Shown: piece after piece, positions 47,282-60,416 of the stretch
How positions within the stretch are numbered: position 1 is the first letter of the stretch
Layout: every line of letters begins with the position of its first letter
NCBI RefSeq assembly: GCF_026914265.1
Contig: NC_069138.1
Location: forward strand, 26,193,262 to 26,257,261
Length of the DNA: 64,000 bases
Source of the DNA: Mya arenaria
Lineage: Eukaryota; Mollusca; Bivalvia; Myida; Myidae
Direction: 5' to 3'
The notes under the pieces: generated by a model
What the model saw: the letters and a program-made list of their open reading frames with translations, nothing else
Databases searched by the model: none
What the model was told of the DNA's origin: nothing
Position numbers and translations under genes: made by a program

Positions 47282-47683
47282 TAAGTCTTTTGAAAATTTA
47301 CTGGGATTTGCTAAGCGTGTGAAAAGTCAGGTCATATGCCATATCGGTTGCAAAGTATGCAAGATTAAGTCCTTAGAATCCAGGAGGGTTTAATCTTGAG
47401 CAAAGAAACAAGAATAACAATACGCCCATAGATATGGCTGATTAAATAACACTTATCTGCCTATTTGGAAACTAATATTGATGGGGTTCATCTAAAATAG
47501 CAAAACTATGTAATCGTATAAATAAACAAAAACAAAATGATTTCAATTCATTTTATTACAAAATTTCACTACTTAGTTTTACAATGCTGTGAATGTTTTC
47601 AAATTGGTAATTTTATACTTCAAGAAAGATTGTTAAGAATTGTTAAGGCTATATTTATTATATATTTCAGACAATCTACAGCG

Positions 47684-50600
47684 ATGCAGATACTCTTAAT
47701 TACTAGTCTGCTGGTCGGCACCACTCTGGCCGTCGGCAAAGGTGTGGTAATACTTGGTTTGGTACTTATGCTTTAAAGTAGAATCAAAACAACTAGAATA
47801 ACTGTGTTAATTAGCTCCAAATGAAGCTTCTTGAGCGTAAGAAATTAAAATTTTGATTGAATTCGTCTTTTGCACAAATTAAATTTTGTGACAATTTTAA
47901 CTGTAGGACTTTTAATAGTAAGACTTTTGTTTTTCTCACTAAAAAGTTATATAGTTAAATTGTTTTTATCTGCTTTACCGTCTAGTTGGTAATGGTGGCG
48001 GTTTCGGTGGTGCGGGTGGCTTTGGTGGAGGCATTGACGGTGGTGGAATCAGCGGAGGGGGCGGCGGTGGATCCGGAAGTGGCCAGGTTGTGATTGTTGC
48101 TGGCGGCGGCGGAGGAGGAGGATATCGTTACGGAGGTACATTCATACAAATTACAAAAAAAATCTACTTTTTCATTTGATGTAGTATTGCACTATGGTTC
48201 ATCTTTTGCTGCTGGAATACGTCAGTACAGTTAGTGCTCTTTTAATTTTGGATGCCCTGCTCGTATAATGTTTTAGTATTGCAAGGCTCTTATTCGTAGT
48301 TTCTATTATGGACACAAACATTGTCAATAAATACGATAGAATAAATTTTTACAATAATATATAAAAACATGATTGCGATCTTCCATTTTCCTTCTTACTA
48401 AAGTTATTATACAGCAATTCTAAGAAATGAACAAACAATTTTCTACTTTATTCAGGCCCTGAATACAATAGTTATTGACACCTTAACAAATGATGCATGG
48501 TAATGTTTTACTCAGAAAAATGTTCAATCCTGCGCTTATATTGACCATTTGTGCATTCTGTAAACTTATCACTAATTTAATCACGTCGTGTAACCAAAGA
48601 GCAGAGCAACTCGTTTTTTTGTTGTTGTTTTTTTCAGATTTGCGTAAAAACTCTTCTTCTGTTATAATAATGGTTTCATAGAAAGCCTTTATCTATGGTT
48701 TGATAGGATTCTCGTTTAGAAATATCTTCTCTTTGATATTCTAGATATCCACTACAGTATGTTACTTAAATGGCAACCGAACTTTCATTCAAGTAACCTT
48801 TAAATGCAAATAAAGGGATTTCATTCTTTACCTTTATCCCAGGAGGACTCGGCGCTGGCGGTTTGGGATCCAGTTCCGTCACCGGCGGATGGGGCGCGCC
48901 TGGAACCTGGGGAAGACGACCTGGAAGCTTCACTGGAGGATGGGGCGGACTCACTGGTGGCAGCTGGAGAACAACCGGGGGCGGACGTGGACCAACACCA
49001 GGTGGAACCGGAGGAGTGTTCGTCGGTGCTGGTGCTGGTCCAAGCTATGGATATGGGTTCGGTGGTGTTTTCGGACGAAGCAGTGAGTCGTTTAACTTTA
49101 TTGTAAAACTATAAAACACAATTTAGCAAAAGTTTTTTTTTTCTGTTGGAAAGATTCTTTATGTGCGATCTTTGTTTGAAATGCTTAAAAGGCGCATTAT
49201 CAAACCACTGCATTTGTAAGAATTCTTGATTCCAATAGTGAAAAGTGTACATTAAATTACAGGCGGAAGTCCTGTAGGTGGTCCCATAAGCACCTTCCAA
49301 GGCGGCCAAGTTTCCGGTGGACCTAGTGGACCCGTGTCTGGATTTCCAGGATTTGGAGGACCTGGTACCGGCGGTGTAAGCGGCAGCTTTAGAAGCACCT
49401 TTGGAGGCGGTCCCGCTATCATGCCAGGCGGACCAACTGGATTCACATCCGGTGGCCCCGTTAACGGTGGTCCAGGCGGACCCGTGTCTGGATTTCCAGG
49501 ATTTGGAGGACCTGGTACCGGCGGTGTAAGCGGCAGCTTTAGAAGTACCTTTGGAGGCGGTCCCGTTATCATGCCAGGCGGACCAACTGGACTCACATCC
49601 GGTGGCCCCGTTTACGGTGGCCCAGGCGGACCCGTGTCTGGATTTCCGGGATTCGGAGGACCTGGTATCAGCGGTGTAAGCGGCAGCGTCGGTGGCTCAT
49701 TCAGAAGTGGTCCCGTTATCATGCCAGGCGGACCAAGTGGATTCACATCCGGTGGCCCCGTTAACGGTGCCCCAGGCGGACCCGTGTCTGGATTTCCAGG
49801 ATTTGGAGGACCTGGTACCGGCGGAGTAAGCGGCAGCTTTAGAAGCACCTTTGGAGGCGGTCCCGTTATCCTGCCAGGCGGACCAGGTGGATTCACATCC
49901 GGTGTCCCCGTTAACGGTGGCCCAGGCGGACCCGTGTCTGGATTTCCGGGATTCGGAGGACCTGGTACCGGCGGTGTAAGCGGCAGCGTCAGTGGCTCGT
50001 TCAGAAGCGGTCCCGTTATCATGCCAGGCGGAACAAGTGGATTCACATCCGGTGGCCCCGTTAACGGTGCCCCAGGCGGACCCGTGTCTGGATTTCCAGG
50101 GTTGGGAGGACCTGGTACCGGCGGTGTAAGTGGAAGCATCACAGGCTCATTCGGAGGAGGTATCAGCGGAAACGTTGGCGGTGTCCCAATCGGAAAAAGT
50201 GAGTTATTGCCCTTGTGTGATAATTAGTTTAACCTCATACATATGTTTAATGTTACGTTCAACTGATAGTCTCTGTTGTATTAATGAAATTGAACGATGA
50301 CTTTAAAAAAAGATTAAATTTTGAAGATTTCGTTTGCCAATCTCCATTAAGTTTTAAACACTTGAATAATTGGTCAAACTATATTAATCTTTTTTCAATA
50401 AAACGATGAAGGTTTGAAAGTAAGTCTGTTTTGAAACAATCTTTATCACTCTTTAAACACATTAATTTAGGCCCAAATATATATTTTTCAAATAACATAC
50501 AACAGACTCTGCTATTTCCTATACAAATGGTCATATAAACTGTTATGTGTACAGAATTTCCGACAATACTCGCAATTTCTACTTTCAATATCACTTTCAA

Positions 50601-51189
50601 TGTCATATGAGTGTATCTAAATTCTTCAAAATGCATGTGATATGTTTAAGAATGTGCTTTAGCAAATTTAATCTTGTTTCATTCAAAGTTTCAAATCAAT
50701 ATGAAGAGACAAAATGTTCTTCCGGCATTCACAACTAGAATTTTAAACAAAGGTTGGAGATTACCAATATCAAGCAATGTATATAGAAAGTATGGTAGAT
50801 GGTTGAAAACAAATCTGTGGTTTTAGAAATAAACGCGGTATGACTAAACATAAACGCTTTTCCAGAAGTCGACAAGAAAACATCAATTGTTTTTATTTCC
50901 ACCCAAGCATGACAAACTTGATATATATTATAAAAATATATATATTCAATACTAAACAGCTCTTCTATTTAACCTTCATTCCTTTCCTCCGTTTTTGTTA
51001 TCTGATTAACTTCAAGCTCTTGATCCTTCAAACCTTATTTTTTTGTTAATACCGGCTACCAGGTGGGGTAGCACCCGTGTATCCGAATATCCGTGTATCC
51101 GGAATAGCCTCTTTGTTGCAATGTATCACTCCGCTAAGCGCGCTATAATATTATTACGTAAATGGTGGTGTTTTTTTTCAGGATACTAA
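47684..51189 (+). CDS. Gene D: secreted Gly/Pro-rich structural protein (463 aa, spliced)
   Basis: The coding exons are 47684-47741, 47986-48135, 48843-49082, 49263-50198 and 51182-51189, all in phase 1. It has the family signal peptide MQILLITSLLVGTTLA. The Trp/Gly exon is only 240 bp, about half its length in A to C: it goes from GGLGAGGL straight to GSSSVTGGWG, so the first half was deleted in frame. The Gly/Pro exon is the longest of the cluster, with five full 50-residue units (starts at 49411, 49561, 49711, 49861 and 50011) plus a partial one, alternating between SFRSTFGG and SFRSG ends. Donors after 49082 and 50198 are GTGAGT. C terminus PIGKRY. The balance between the Trp/Gly and Gly/Pro blocks therefore differs strongly from A and B. 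Confidence 0.85.
49263..50198 (+). repeat. Gly/Pro repeat exon of gene D (five and a part 150-bp units)
   Basis: Exact 150-bp periodicity. The units ending in STFGG and those ending in FRSG appear alternately in the second half, hinting at duplication of a 300-bp pair. Confidence 0.9.
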
Positions 51190-51465
51190 TTTCTACCACG
51201 AACCAACGGAGCACGGAAGAATCAGGGGTCGTTCTCGAATCATTCCCGACGATTTTCCCCAATTTTCCATCATCGACTGGACTGATTTTACAGACGAGAT
51301 GTACTAGTATTATATTGTAGTTGTATTCTTATTTATTAGTTCGCTTATATACTCCCTTACATTATTGTTTTGTTTTTCCCAAATGCCATGTTAAGAATGC
51401 GTTGAGATATATGTTGATGTCATGTTACTGCTTCTTAAGCAATAAAAATGTATCCAACTTTGTGT
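51182..51465 (+). terminator. Last exon, 3' UTR and poly(A) signal of gene D
   Basis: GATACTAA after a T-tract and CAG, stop at 51187-51189, AATAAA at 51441-51446. The GTCGTTCTCGAATCATTCCC text is conserved with the other copies. Confidence 0.8.
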
Positions 51466-52210
51466 TTGTTATTACACCGTCCTTGCAGTTGTATGGCTGT
51501 TTGGTGTTCAGTTGTTAGGGCACCGCTAAAGATGACCATACTATAGAGGTTTTACTACAGATACAAATCATAACTTAAGAACTACAAAGTATTTGGCTTT
51601 ATTATTTGTGTGTGTCGCTGGAAATTTGTCTTCAATAGCATTTTGTTTGTTATTTACAGAGACTTAAGATGCATGCGCTCTGACCCCGATGGTAAAGATG
51701 CGTCTTGAAACCATACTAAGACACAATCACGAGTGAACTACACACAGGAATATGCAAAATTTTAACCGATATTGCTCAGGATGTGTCTGTATTTAAAGCA
51801 ATGCAATCACCACTGACCGGTGGCTAGTCATAAAATCAGGTGAAGTAACATCCCAGCAATTGCACCTTTTACAACGTAAACATATACATTCCTCAATCTC
51901 TATTAATCCATACTGATTGAATCGTGTCTGTATGGATTAGTTCGTTGAAAATGAGTCAAATTAAATCTTCTGGACATGTTTGAGACATAAAGTGTTAGCC
52001 GCTGATACCGGCTCAAAGGAAATGTTTTCGAACTTATATAAAATAGCATACCTCTCCCTAATCTGCCAGCAATTTGAAGTTGTTACTGTTCAAGGCTCAT
52101 ACATTAGGTAACGTCGTGCGATGTATTGCTAGTTAATTGCATTTGTATTGCCAGAAAGTGTTCTTTAAGTTGTTTTAGTATTGCAAAACAATGTTGTGTT
52201 TAGTTAAGTT
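51466..52210. other. D-E spacer
   Basis: To about 52090 it matches the DNA downstream of A to C. After that, GTTTTAGTATTGCAA-type text matches intron 3 of the intact genes, so the junction lies near 52100 and the promoter and first three exons of copy E are absent. Confidence 0.55.
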
Positions 52211-52290
52211 TAGTTAAAATACAATGTTATATAAAAAAATTAGTTAAAATACAATGTTATATAAAACATTTAGTTAAAATACAATGCCAT
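52211..52290 (+). repeat. 30-bp tandem repeat, 3 copies
   Basis: TAGTTAAAATACAATG recurs at 52211, 52241 and 52271. It lies in the intron-3 remnant of pseudogene E, whose surroundings also repeat the shorter phrase TTTAGTATTGCAA. Confidence 0.85.
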
Positions 52291-52941
52291 TTCAATTGTT
52301 TTAGTATTGAAAGATAAGGTTTTTTCAGTTGATTCAGTATTGCGCGACAACATTGTTTTAATTGTTTTGTATTGCAAGATGTTTTTTTTTTCTTATAATA
52401 CTCATAGCTTTGCAAGACACTGATTTTGTCTGGAAAACATTGTCTAGATCACTGCAGAAGCAATTTCTACAATTATCTAAGAACTATGGACGATTTGATA
52501 TCGACACTTATTGCAAGATTCTTGAATCAACTTTGAGGAGAAAATAATTCATTACGGCTGTTGTGATAAAGCGCAATCTGCGCATTCCTTTATACGAGTA
52601 AGGCTATTATACAGAGATAACAACACAAGAACAAACATTGCCATAATTGCTTTCAGCTAAAATCTATGATGCATATTTTTCAAGCCAGCACATCTATTGG
52701 ATTGGTATAGTTTACTTCTGTTTCTGCGTATCATATTTTGTGTATGAATTTCTTCAGTCAATGAAAACGTGCTTGTTAACACACATATAATATTTTTGAT
52801 GAGACTTGATAATTAAACAAGTCCTATTGCTCAAAAAGCAATTCAGATGAAGCTACTTCGCAAACTTAGTATACATAATGATAACTTTTATTTTTAAACC
52901 TAATATTGCATTAACAAAATACAAATAAAGAATTTGGGTTT

Positions 52942-54470
52942 TAGTTCCGTCACCGGCAAATGCGGTGGGTGTGATACTAAGGGTGGGGGGGCAGCTGGAG
53001 CGGACCAGGCAGACAGCCAGTATGTGGCGTGACCGTCGGCGCAGGAGATGGACTCAGCCATGGATATGGATTAGGTGGAGTTTTCGGTCAAAGCTTCAGA
53101 CCGTTTAACTCAGGTATAAAAGTATGAAAAATACAGTTTGTCAATATTTGTTTTGATATTGAAAAGGTTAAAAATGTGTGATATTTGTAAAACGGGTGCT
53201 ACAAAACCACTGCATTGTCAACCGTTAACTGGTGACCTTGTCATGAAAAGCTTTAACGGTAGCCCCATTAACAGTGGCCCCGGAGGACCAATATCTGGAC
53301 TTCCAGAGTTTGGAGGATCTCGTACCGGTGGTTTTTAGCAGCAGCTTCGATTTAGCATTCATATTCGGTGAAAGCAGCAGCATTTATGAAGCATTTATAA
53401 GCGATGTTAGCAGCACCTTTGAAGGAACATTCATAAGCGGTTTTGGCTGTGTCCAAATCGATTAAACTTAGTTCTTTCCCTTGTTTGATATTAAGTATAT
53501 GAACAAATGCTTAAGCTAATGTCAAACTGGTAGTCTGTACATTTTTGTTGAAATTGAGAGATGACCGCTTTTTATTAAAACGTTGATGTTTTAAACGTCT
53601 GGTATATCATTCTCTGCTAATGATTCATCATTTGAATATTATGTTCTGAAAAAAATGCTGTTGTTTTAAAACACAGAAAATAAGAACAACAAAATATAAT
53701 ACAATTGAATAAAAATTCATTGGAAGATAAAATGAAACTTTGAAACCAGAATGTAAACATATCAATGTGCAAAGCTTCAAGATTGAATCAACTGTAGAAA
53801 TCAAAAATCTTCTGTTTTGTGCAATTTACTGCAAAAACAATGAAATTTTAACAGATTTGCCTGAAGTATTCTTGTAAAACAAGTTAAATTATTTATAAGC
53901 ATCCTTCTAAAGCTGCAGTCGTCTGTATTGATATTTGAAAATTGTAAAAATCTAAAACATTTACTTAGTATGTGATATAATTTTATAATAATAAAAATTC
54001 ACAAAATTTCACACAATGCTTAATTGACATATTCAACAAAATAAAAAGTATTTTGAAAGGTTCGTCTTTTCATATTTCCACTTCCGAGGTCGGCTGAGCA
54101 GATCTTAATTCAATACAATGCATTTGATATGTTTAAATGTGTACTTTAGAAAATTCTAATTTCTTACATTCATACTTGTTTTCGGTAAAGCCTCCTAGTT
54201 GAAATATATCGCGCAGCTAAACGCAATAAAGAAACAAATATATAATTTATTTATTTTCAGGCTACAAGTTTCTACCTCTTAACAACGGATAACAAGAGAA
54301 TCAGAGGTCACTCTCGAAACATTCCCGACGGTGATTTCCCCCTCTATCTCCAATATATTTGACTTTTAATGTATTCTTATGAATTGGTTTGTGTATATAC
54401 TCCCTTGTATTGTGGCGTTGATTTTTTTAAATGTCATGTTGAGAATGCATTGTGGTATCTGATATTGTCA
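52942..54470 (+). pseudogene. Pseudogene E of the glycine-rich family
   Basis: This is a 5'-truncated copy. The decayed Trp/Gly exon is at about 52942-53115 (TAGTTCCGTCACCGGC, then AGCCATGGATATGGATTAGG and GTTTTCGGTCAAAGC). The decayed Gly/Pro exon is at about 53250-53464 and reads NSGPGGPISGLPEFGGSRTG before a one-base shift leads to a stop. In the shifted frame it continues into a Ser-rich tail ending FGCVQID and TAA at 53463. The last exon at 54261 begins GCTACAAG, so the conserved TAA has become AAG, and the poly(A) signal is lost (AAAAAA near 54490). Signal peptide, leader and promoter are missing. It is very unlikely to make a family-type protein. Confidence 0.85.
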
Positions 54471-54735
54471 TATTTAGGCTTTCTTATGCAAAAAAATATT
54501 TTAATAATATGTTTGTCACAATTACTGTGTGCAGTTTGAACATTGTTGAGCGTTCAGTTGCTCGAACAACGCAAGAAGGCAACAAAACATATGATTCACT
54601 GCAAATCAGAGAGCATCGTGTGTCTATCTTGTCTACATAAATATACTTGATATAATTGCGAGAGCAAGGAAACGTTTTTTACCATTATGTGGGTTATGCA
54701 TAAATGTTTAGCCCGATGCAAAATCATTGCTAAGG

Positions 54736-57160
54736 ATATGGCTAAATTTAGAAAAACAAATTCACAAAACTATACTCAGAATATAGCTAAATTAAGAAAG
54801 ACAAATGCACAAAACTATACTCAGAATATAGAAAGCCGAATCCACTATACTCCGAATTTGACGATATTAACATATTAAGACAGACGGATACAAAAGACTA
54901 TGCTCTGGATATGGATATATTTAGACAGACGGAAGCACAAGACTATGCTCTGGATATGGCTGTATTTAGACAGACGGATGCACAAGACTATGCGCTGGAT
55001 ATGGCTATATTTAGACAGAAGGATGAACAAGACTATGTCCTGGATAAAGTTATATTTAGACAGATAGAAGCAAAAGACTATGCTCTGGATATGGCTATAT
55101 TTAGACAGACGGATGTTCAAGACTATGCTCTGGATATGACTATATATAGACAGACGGATGCACAAGACTACGCTCTGGATATGGCTATATATAGACAGAC
55201 GGATGCACAAGACTACGCTCTGGATATGGCTAAATTTAGACAAACGGATGCACAAGACTACCCTCTGGATATGGCTATATTTAGACAGATATAAGCACAA
55301 TACTATGCTCTGGATATGGCTATATTTAGACAGACGGATGCTCAAGACTATGCGCTGGATATGGCTATATTTAGACAGACGGATGCACAAAACGATGCCC
55401 TGGATATGGCTATATTTAGACAGATAGAAGCACAAGACTATGCTCTGGATATGGCTAAATTTAGCCAGACTGATGCACAAGATTACGCTCTGGATATGGC
55501 TATATTTAGACAGACGGATGCACAAGACTATGCTCTGGAAATGGCTGTATTTTGATAGAACGATGAACATAACTATGCTCTGGATATGGATATATTTAGA
55601 AAGACGGATGCACAAGACTATGCTCTTAACATGGCTATTTTTAGAAGGTCGAATGCACAAGATTATGCTCTGGATATGGCTATATTCAGACAGACGGGTG
55701 CACTGGAACATGTTCTGGATATGGCTATATTTTCAAAGACGGATGCGAAAAACTATGCTCTGGATAGGGCTTTATTTATACAGACGGATGAACAAGACTT
55801 TGCGCTGGATATGGCTATATTTAGACCGACGGATGCACAAAACAACGCTCTGGATATGGCTATATTTATACAGACGGATGCACAAGATTCTGCTGTGGAT
55901 ATGGCTATATATAGACATACGGAAGCACAAGACTATGCTCTGGATACGGCTATATTTAAAAAGACGGATGCACAAGACTATGCGCTGGATATGGCTGTAT
56001 TTAGACAGACGGATGCACAAAACGATGCCCTGGATATGGCTATATTTAGACAGATAGAAGCACAAGACTATGCTCTGGATATGGCTATATTTAGAGAGAC
56101 GGATGCTCAAGAATATGCTCTGGATATGGCTTTTTTTAGACAGACGGATGCAAAAGACTACGCTCTGGATATGGCTATATTTAGACCGACGGATGCACTT
56201 GATATGGCTATATTTAAACAGATAGAAGCACAAGACTATGCTCTAGATATTGATATACTTAGACAGACGGATGCACAAGACTACGCTCTGGATATGGCTA
56301 AATTTAGCCAGACTGATGTACAAAATTACGCTCTGGATATGGCTATATTTAGACAGACGGATGCACAAGACTATGCTCTGGATATGGCTGTATTTTGATA
56401 GACGGATGAACATAACTATGCTCTGGATATGGATATATTTAGACAGACGGATGAACAAGACTTTGCTCTTGATATGGCTATATTTAGACAGACGAATGCA
56501 CAAGACTATGCTCTGGATATGGCTGAACATAACTATGCTCTGGATATGGATATATTTAGACAGACGGACGTACAAGACTGTTCTCTGGATATGGCTATAT
56601 TTAGACAGACGGACGCACAAGGATGTGTTCTGGATATGGCTTTATTTAGACAGAGGGATGCACAAGACTATGCTCTGAACATGGCTATTTTAGAAGGTCG
56701 AATGCACAAGATTATGCTCTGGATACGGCTCTATTCAGAAAGACGGGTGCACAAGACTATACTCTGGATATGGCTATATTCAGAAAGACGGATGCACTGG
56801 ATCATGTTCTGGATATGGCTATATTTAATAAAACGGATGCGAAAAACTATGCTCTGGATATGGCTATATTTAGACAGACGGATGAACAAGACTTTGCTCT
56901 TGATATGGCCATATTTAGAAAGACGAATGCACTAGATTATGCTCAGGATATGGTGATAATAAGAAAGACGGAAGCACAGAACAATGCTATGGAAGTGGCT
57001 ATAATAAGAAAGACGGATGCACAAAACTATGCTGTGGAAATGGCTATAATAAGAAAGACGGATGCACAAAACTATGCTGTGGAAGTGGCTATAATAAGAA
57101 AGACGTATGCACAAAACTATGCTCTGGAAGAAGCTATATACAACATATCTGAACCATCGC
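54736..57160 (+). repeat. 45-bp satellite array, about 53 copies
   Basis: The unit is 45 bp, for example GGATATGGCTATATTTAGAC followed by AGACGGATGCACAAGACTATGCTCT with overlap. Because 45 is a multiple of three and the unit lacks stops, two plus-strand frames and one minus-strand frame stay open for hundreds of codons. The plus frame with 15-residue unit AIFRQTDAQDYALDM runs nearly end to end but has TAA at 55292, TGA at about 55553 and 56396, and a one-base deletion near 56690. Units at both ends are the most diverged. No start region, splice sites or terminal domain are evident, so coding is not supported. It lies in the spacer downstream of pseudogene E, where gene A carries its minisatellite. 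Confidence 0.9.
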
Positions 57161-59470
57161 TCTGAACGGTATATAGCTATCTTTAGGAATAGTAACAGGT
57201 CAACCATTGCAACTTTTTCAAATAAACATATGCAATCCACCTCAAGCGTAAGTATAATTTGAATGTTCCTCCTTATGCATCATGCCGTTAAATTAGTGTT
57301 TCTGATGTAAAAGATATGTATCTGCTCAGTAACCGTTAAACGCAATCATGTCAACATCTGATTATATGAAGAAATATGTAATTTAAAGTTTAGTGTTGGT
57401 CATGTGAAATTAGTTTTTGGATGAATAAAGATATATTTATGTTATATTAACATTTTGTTAAAACATATGTTAGAGATTGCCCGACATTATTACATAGCAC
57501 AAGGCCACGCCGTTCAAGTAAAATTCATACTTATCAAATAAATATGACCTTCAATAACCTGGAGTGTGGGGACAGCACAGCTGATGAATAAATTGAAACT
57601 TAAATATGGTGAGCGTTAGTGAACTTGACAAGAATGTTAAGGAACAGCAAAAAAGAGAATAAGTCACAAAAACAAGAGGATTCCAATTATTAAAATAATA
57701 CCAAACGTCCGAGAGATGATTAAAGTACACTCAGCATTGACCACACGAACATTATAAAACAAATGAAAAAAAATAAATAAATGCTAAATTTGAACAAATA
57801 TGGAAAAAATAAAGCAAATTTCAAATCATCTACTATGAAGGGTGGTATGACAAAGCTGTAAAATATTTTAAACTGTTGTATGATTATAAACAAAATCATT
57901 TTATGACTTTAAAATCTTTATGTTGTTTAAAACCAACAATGAAAATGTACACACCGACTGATTCATTAGAGAAAATCAAGGAACATACAAATTAAAATAA
58001 ACAGTTACTTGATTGTACAACTTCAACCGGAGAAACTTGGAAGACAAGTAGGAAAGACACTTTCAACTAAACTATATATAATGGAAAGATATGTATGCAA
58101 AACCACTTAAACTAACAATTGACACAAAACTTCGAGAATTTCAATACAAGAACGTAGAAAAAACAATAGCATTTAATAAATTTATATGGTATTTGTAAAT
58201 GAACTATCCACTAAAGACTGTCACTTATAAGATAATTTTCTTTTTAACTATGTTATTTTAAACTTTTGTTATAAGAATACTTTTCTTCAAGCTGCTGGTT
58301 TCACTTCATCTCCCCGATATTTTCATTATCTTTTCTGACAGAAAAAGTAACACATATTAACCGGGTTTGATAACTTACTTGTGTTATATAAACTGATTTA
58401 AAATAAATGTTTGTTACATACCACTTTGTTTTACAAAAATGTCAATTTGGGCTATGAAAACAGAAACTAGAAATGGTATGTCCTATTTCTTCTTACTGTG
58501 TCGTAAAATAACTATTCTGACCCTCCTCCTTCACAGCAATGTTTATCAATGCAGGGTATGCAAAGCCGTTTGAAAGAGCAGTATCACAACTCCACATGTG
58601 TCTCTAGTTCATTGTCGTTCGGGTCTTGACTTGTGTCTCTAAACAGGATTTATTTTTTTAATTTTCGGCTACTGTACTTTTATTGTATCATTTGGTATTT
58701 ATTAACAAAGAATGTTCATTTACTCATACTTTAACTAGGTGTGTCACAGGTCTACTCTTTCGGTTCACACCGTATCATTGGCACTACATTGCCTTTCATT
58801 CAGCTAGAGGTACATTTTCGGACAAAGTACGTATTTTTATTAATTCACAAAATGTTACAAGCACTGAATTTAATTGATGGAGCCTGTTTACAAAAGTCCA
58901 TGTCACAATGTTAACTGTGTATCGGTTAAACTTCCAACGTTTTAAACGACGCGAGAAATTATGACGATACATGACTTCCTTTTAAACAGACGAGCTAATA
59001 CAATGAATTAGAATCTTATAATGATCATGCGATGGTTGTATCGAGTTATTCAGAAGAACTTGTATTAAAAAATGGACATTCAGAAAACAGTTATCTTGTA
59101 AACTGTTAATTGCTTCTTATATATTCCGCCTCATTTCAGAAAGAAAACGAACACAAAATATCTTAATCTTATATGCATATGTTGAGAGTGCAGTTGTTAA
59201 ATGTATTCGTAACATGTTTATAAGAAATTATTTGTATTCAAGACTGCAAACATTATTGGTATGTTTTAAGAGATACAGTATTCCATATGATGTCAATTGT
59301 CAAAACATAACCAGAGGTTTAAGTTGATATTTTTTGTAAATATTAAATATTTGCGCATTACACCTCTGAAGAATGTTGCATGAGATTATACTTTCAGCCT
59401 TGAGAAGTAACTTTGTCAAGCATAAGAATTGACAAGAATCATTAACACAGTTTTTGTAACATTTTTATTT
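57161..59470. other. E-F spacer, proximal part
   Basis: The first 150 bases match the DNA right of the A minisatellite (AGTAACAG then CATTGCA-type text). The rest is AT-rich with no recognised gene or repeat. Confidence 0.5.
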
Positions 59471-59479
59471 TATTTGCTC

Positions 59480-59670
59480 AAGAAAAACATACCTTATTTA
59501 AAAGAACTGCACGTTTACATGATAGAAGTACAAAACATGCACATCACATCATACAAATGCGTGTATAACCTAAAGTGTCGTTGCCAACAATACATCATTT
59601 TCTTCTGGGAACATCAGCAGCTAAAGCATGTTTACTTGTATCGCTGAATTGTTCGACAGACGCTGAAAAA
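59480..59670 (-). pseudogene. Remnant of the minus-strand gene (E-F spacer)
   Basis: AAAGTGTCGTTGCCAACAAT followed by ACATCATTTTCTTCTGGGAA matches the decayed second exon in the C-D spacer at 45505-45588, in the same orientation. No open frame remains. Confidence 0.45.
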
Positions 59671-60290
59671 AGACTTCTATATTTGATGTGGTTGAACAGT
59701 GATGTGCAGAGAAAAAAATAAATAATGTAAACCTCAGTGTTACATCGTATTTAATTTAACGAGAGGTCATACCAAAATATATTCATTAGTGGCGCCACCA
59801 CAGAAAATGATTTACACGTTTCTGTCCAAGGACGTTCGCTTTAACCGATGTGCAATCCACACTTAAATAACCTCGAACAACCATTCCAACCAAGTATTAT
59901 CAAGGTCATATAATTTTAAGTAAAATTGTTACATTCATTTTAAGAATATTTGAATTTCATCTTAGCAAAATAGTGAAATTTAGGCTCATGAACTCTGAAG
60001 TGACTACAAAGAATTAGTCATTGATTTTTATTTGGGCACTAAATTGATAATAAAAGATGAATGTTGATCAAATCAGAAAATGAACAAAGTCAAAGGTCCA
60101 TTCAACGACCAACTGTATTTATAACTTATTCAAGATACTTTACCAAACATACATGACAAAATTAGAAATAATTAAGTAATCTTTAAAGCCCTCTAGTTAA
60201 TGTTAATCCAGACCAAGTGACACAGTTATGTAATGTTACAATTAAATTTAGACACAACTTTACCTTATACAAGTAATGCAAATAATAGGC

Positions 60291-60416
60291 CCCATTATCC
60301 CGACAAACCTACCCCATTATTCCAAAACCTAACCCATTATCTCGACAAACCTACCCCATTATCCCGACAAACCTACCCCATTACCCTGAAAACCTACCCC
60401 ATTATCCCATCCTACT
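60291..60416 (+). repeat. 22-bp tandem repeat, 6 copies
   Basis: CCCCATTATCCCGACAAACC-type units of 21-23 bp, C-rich on this strand, about 430 bp upstream of the promoter of gene F. Not seen upstream of the other copies. Confidence 0.85.

Noticed and set aside
54911..57165. A repeat protein encoded by the 45-bp array
   Set aside because: Stops at 55292, about 55553 and about 56396 and a frameshift near 56690 interrupt the best frame, and openness in three frames is explained by the unit lacking stops.
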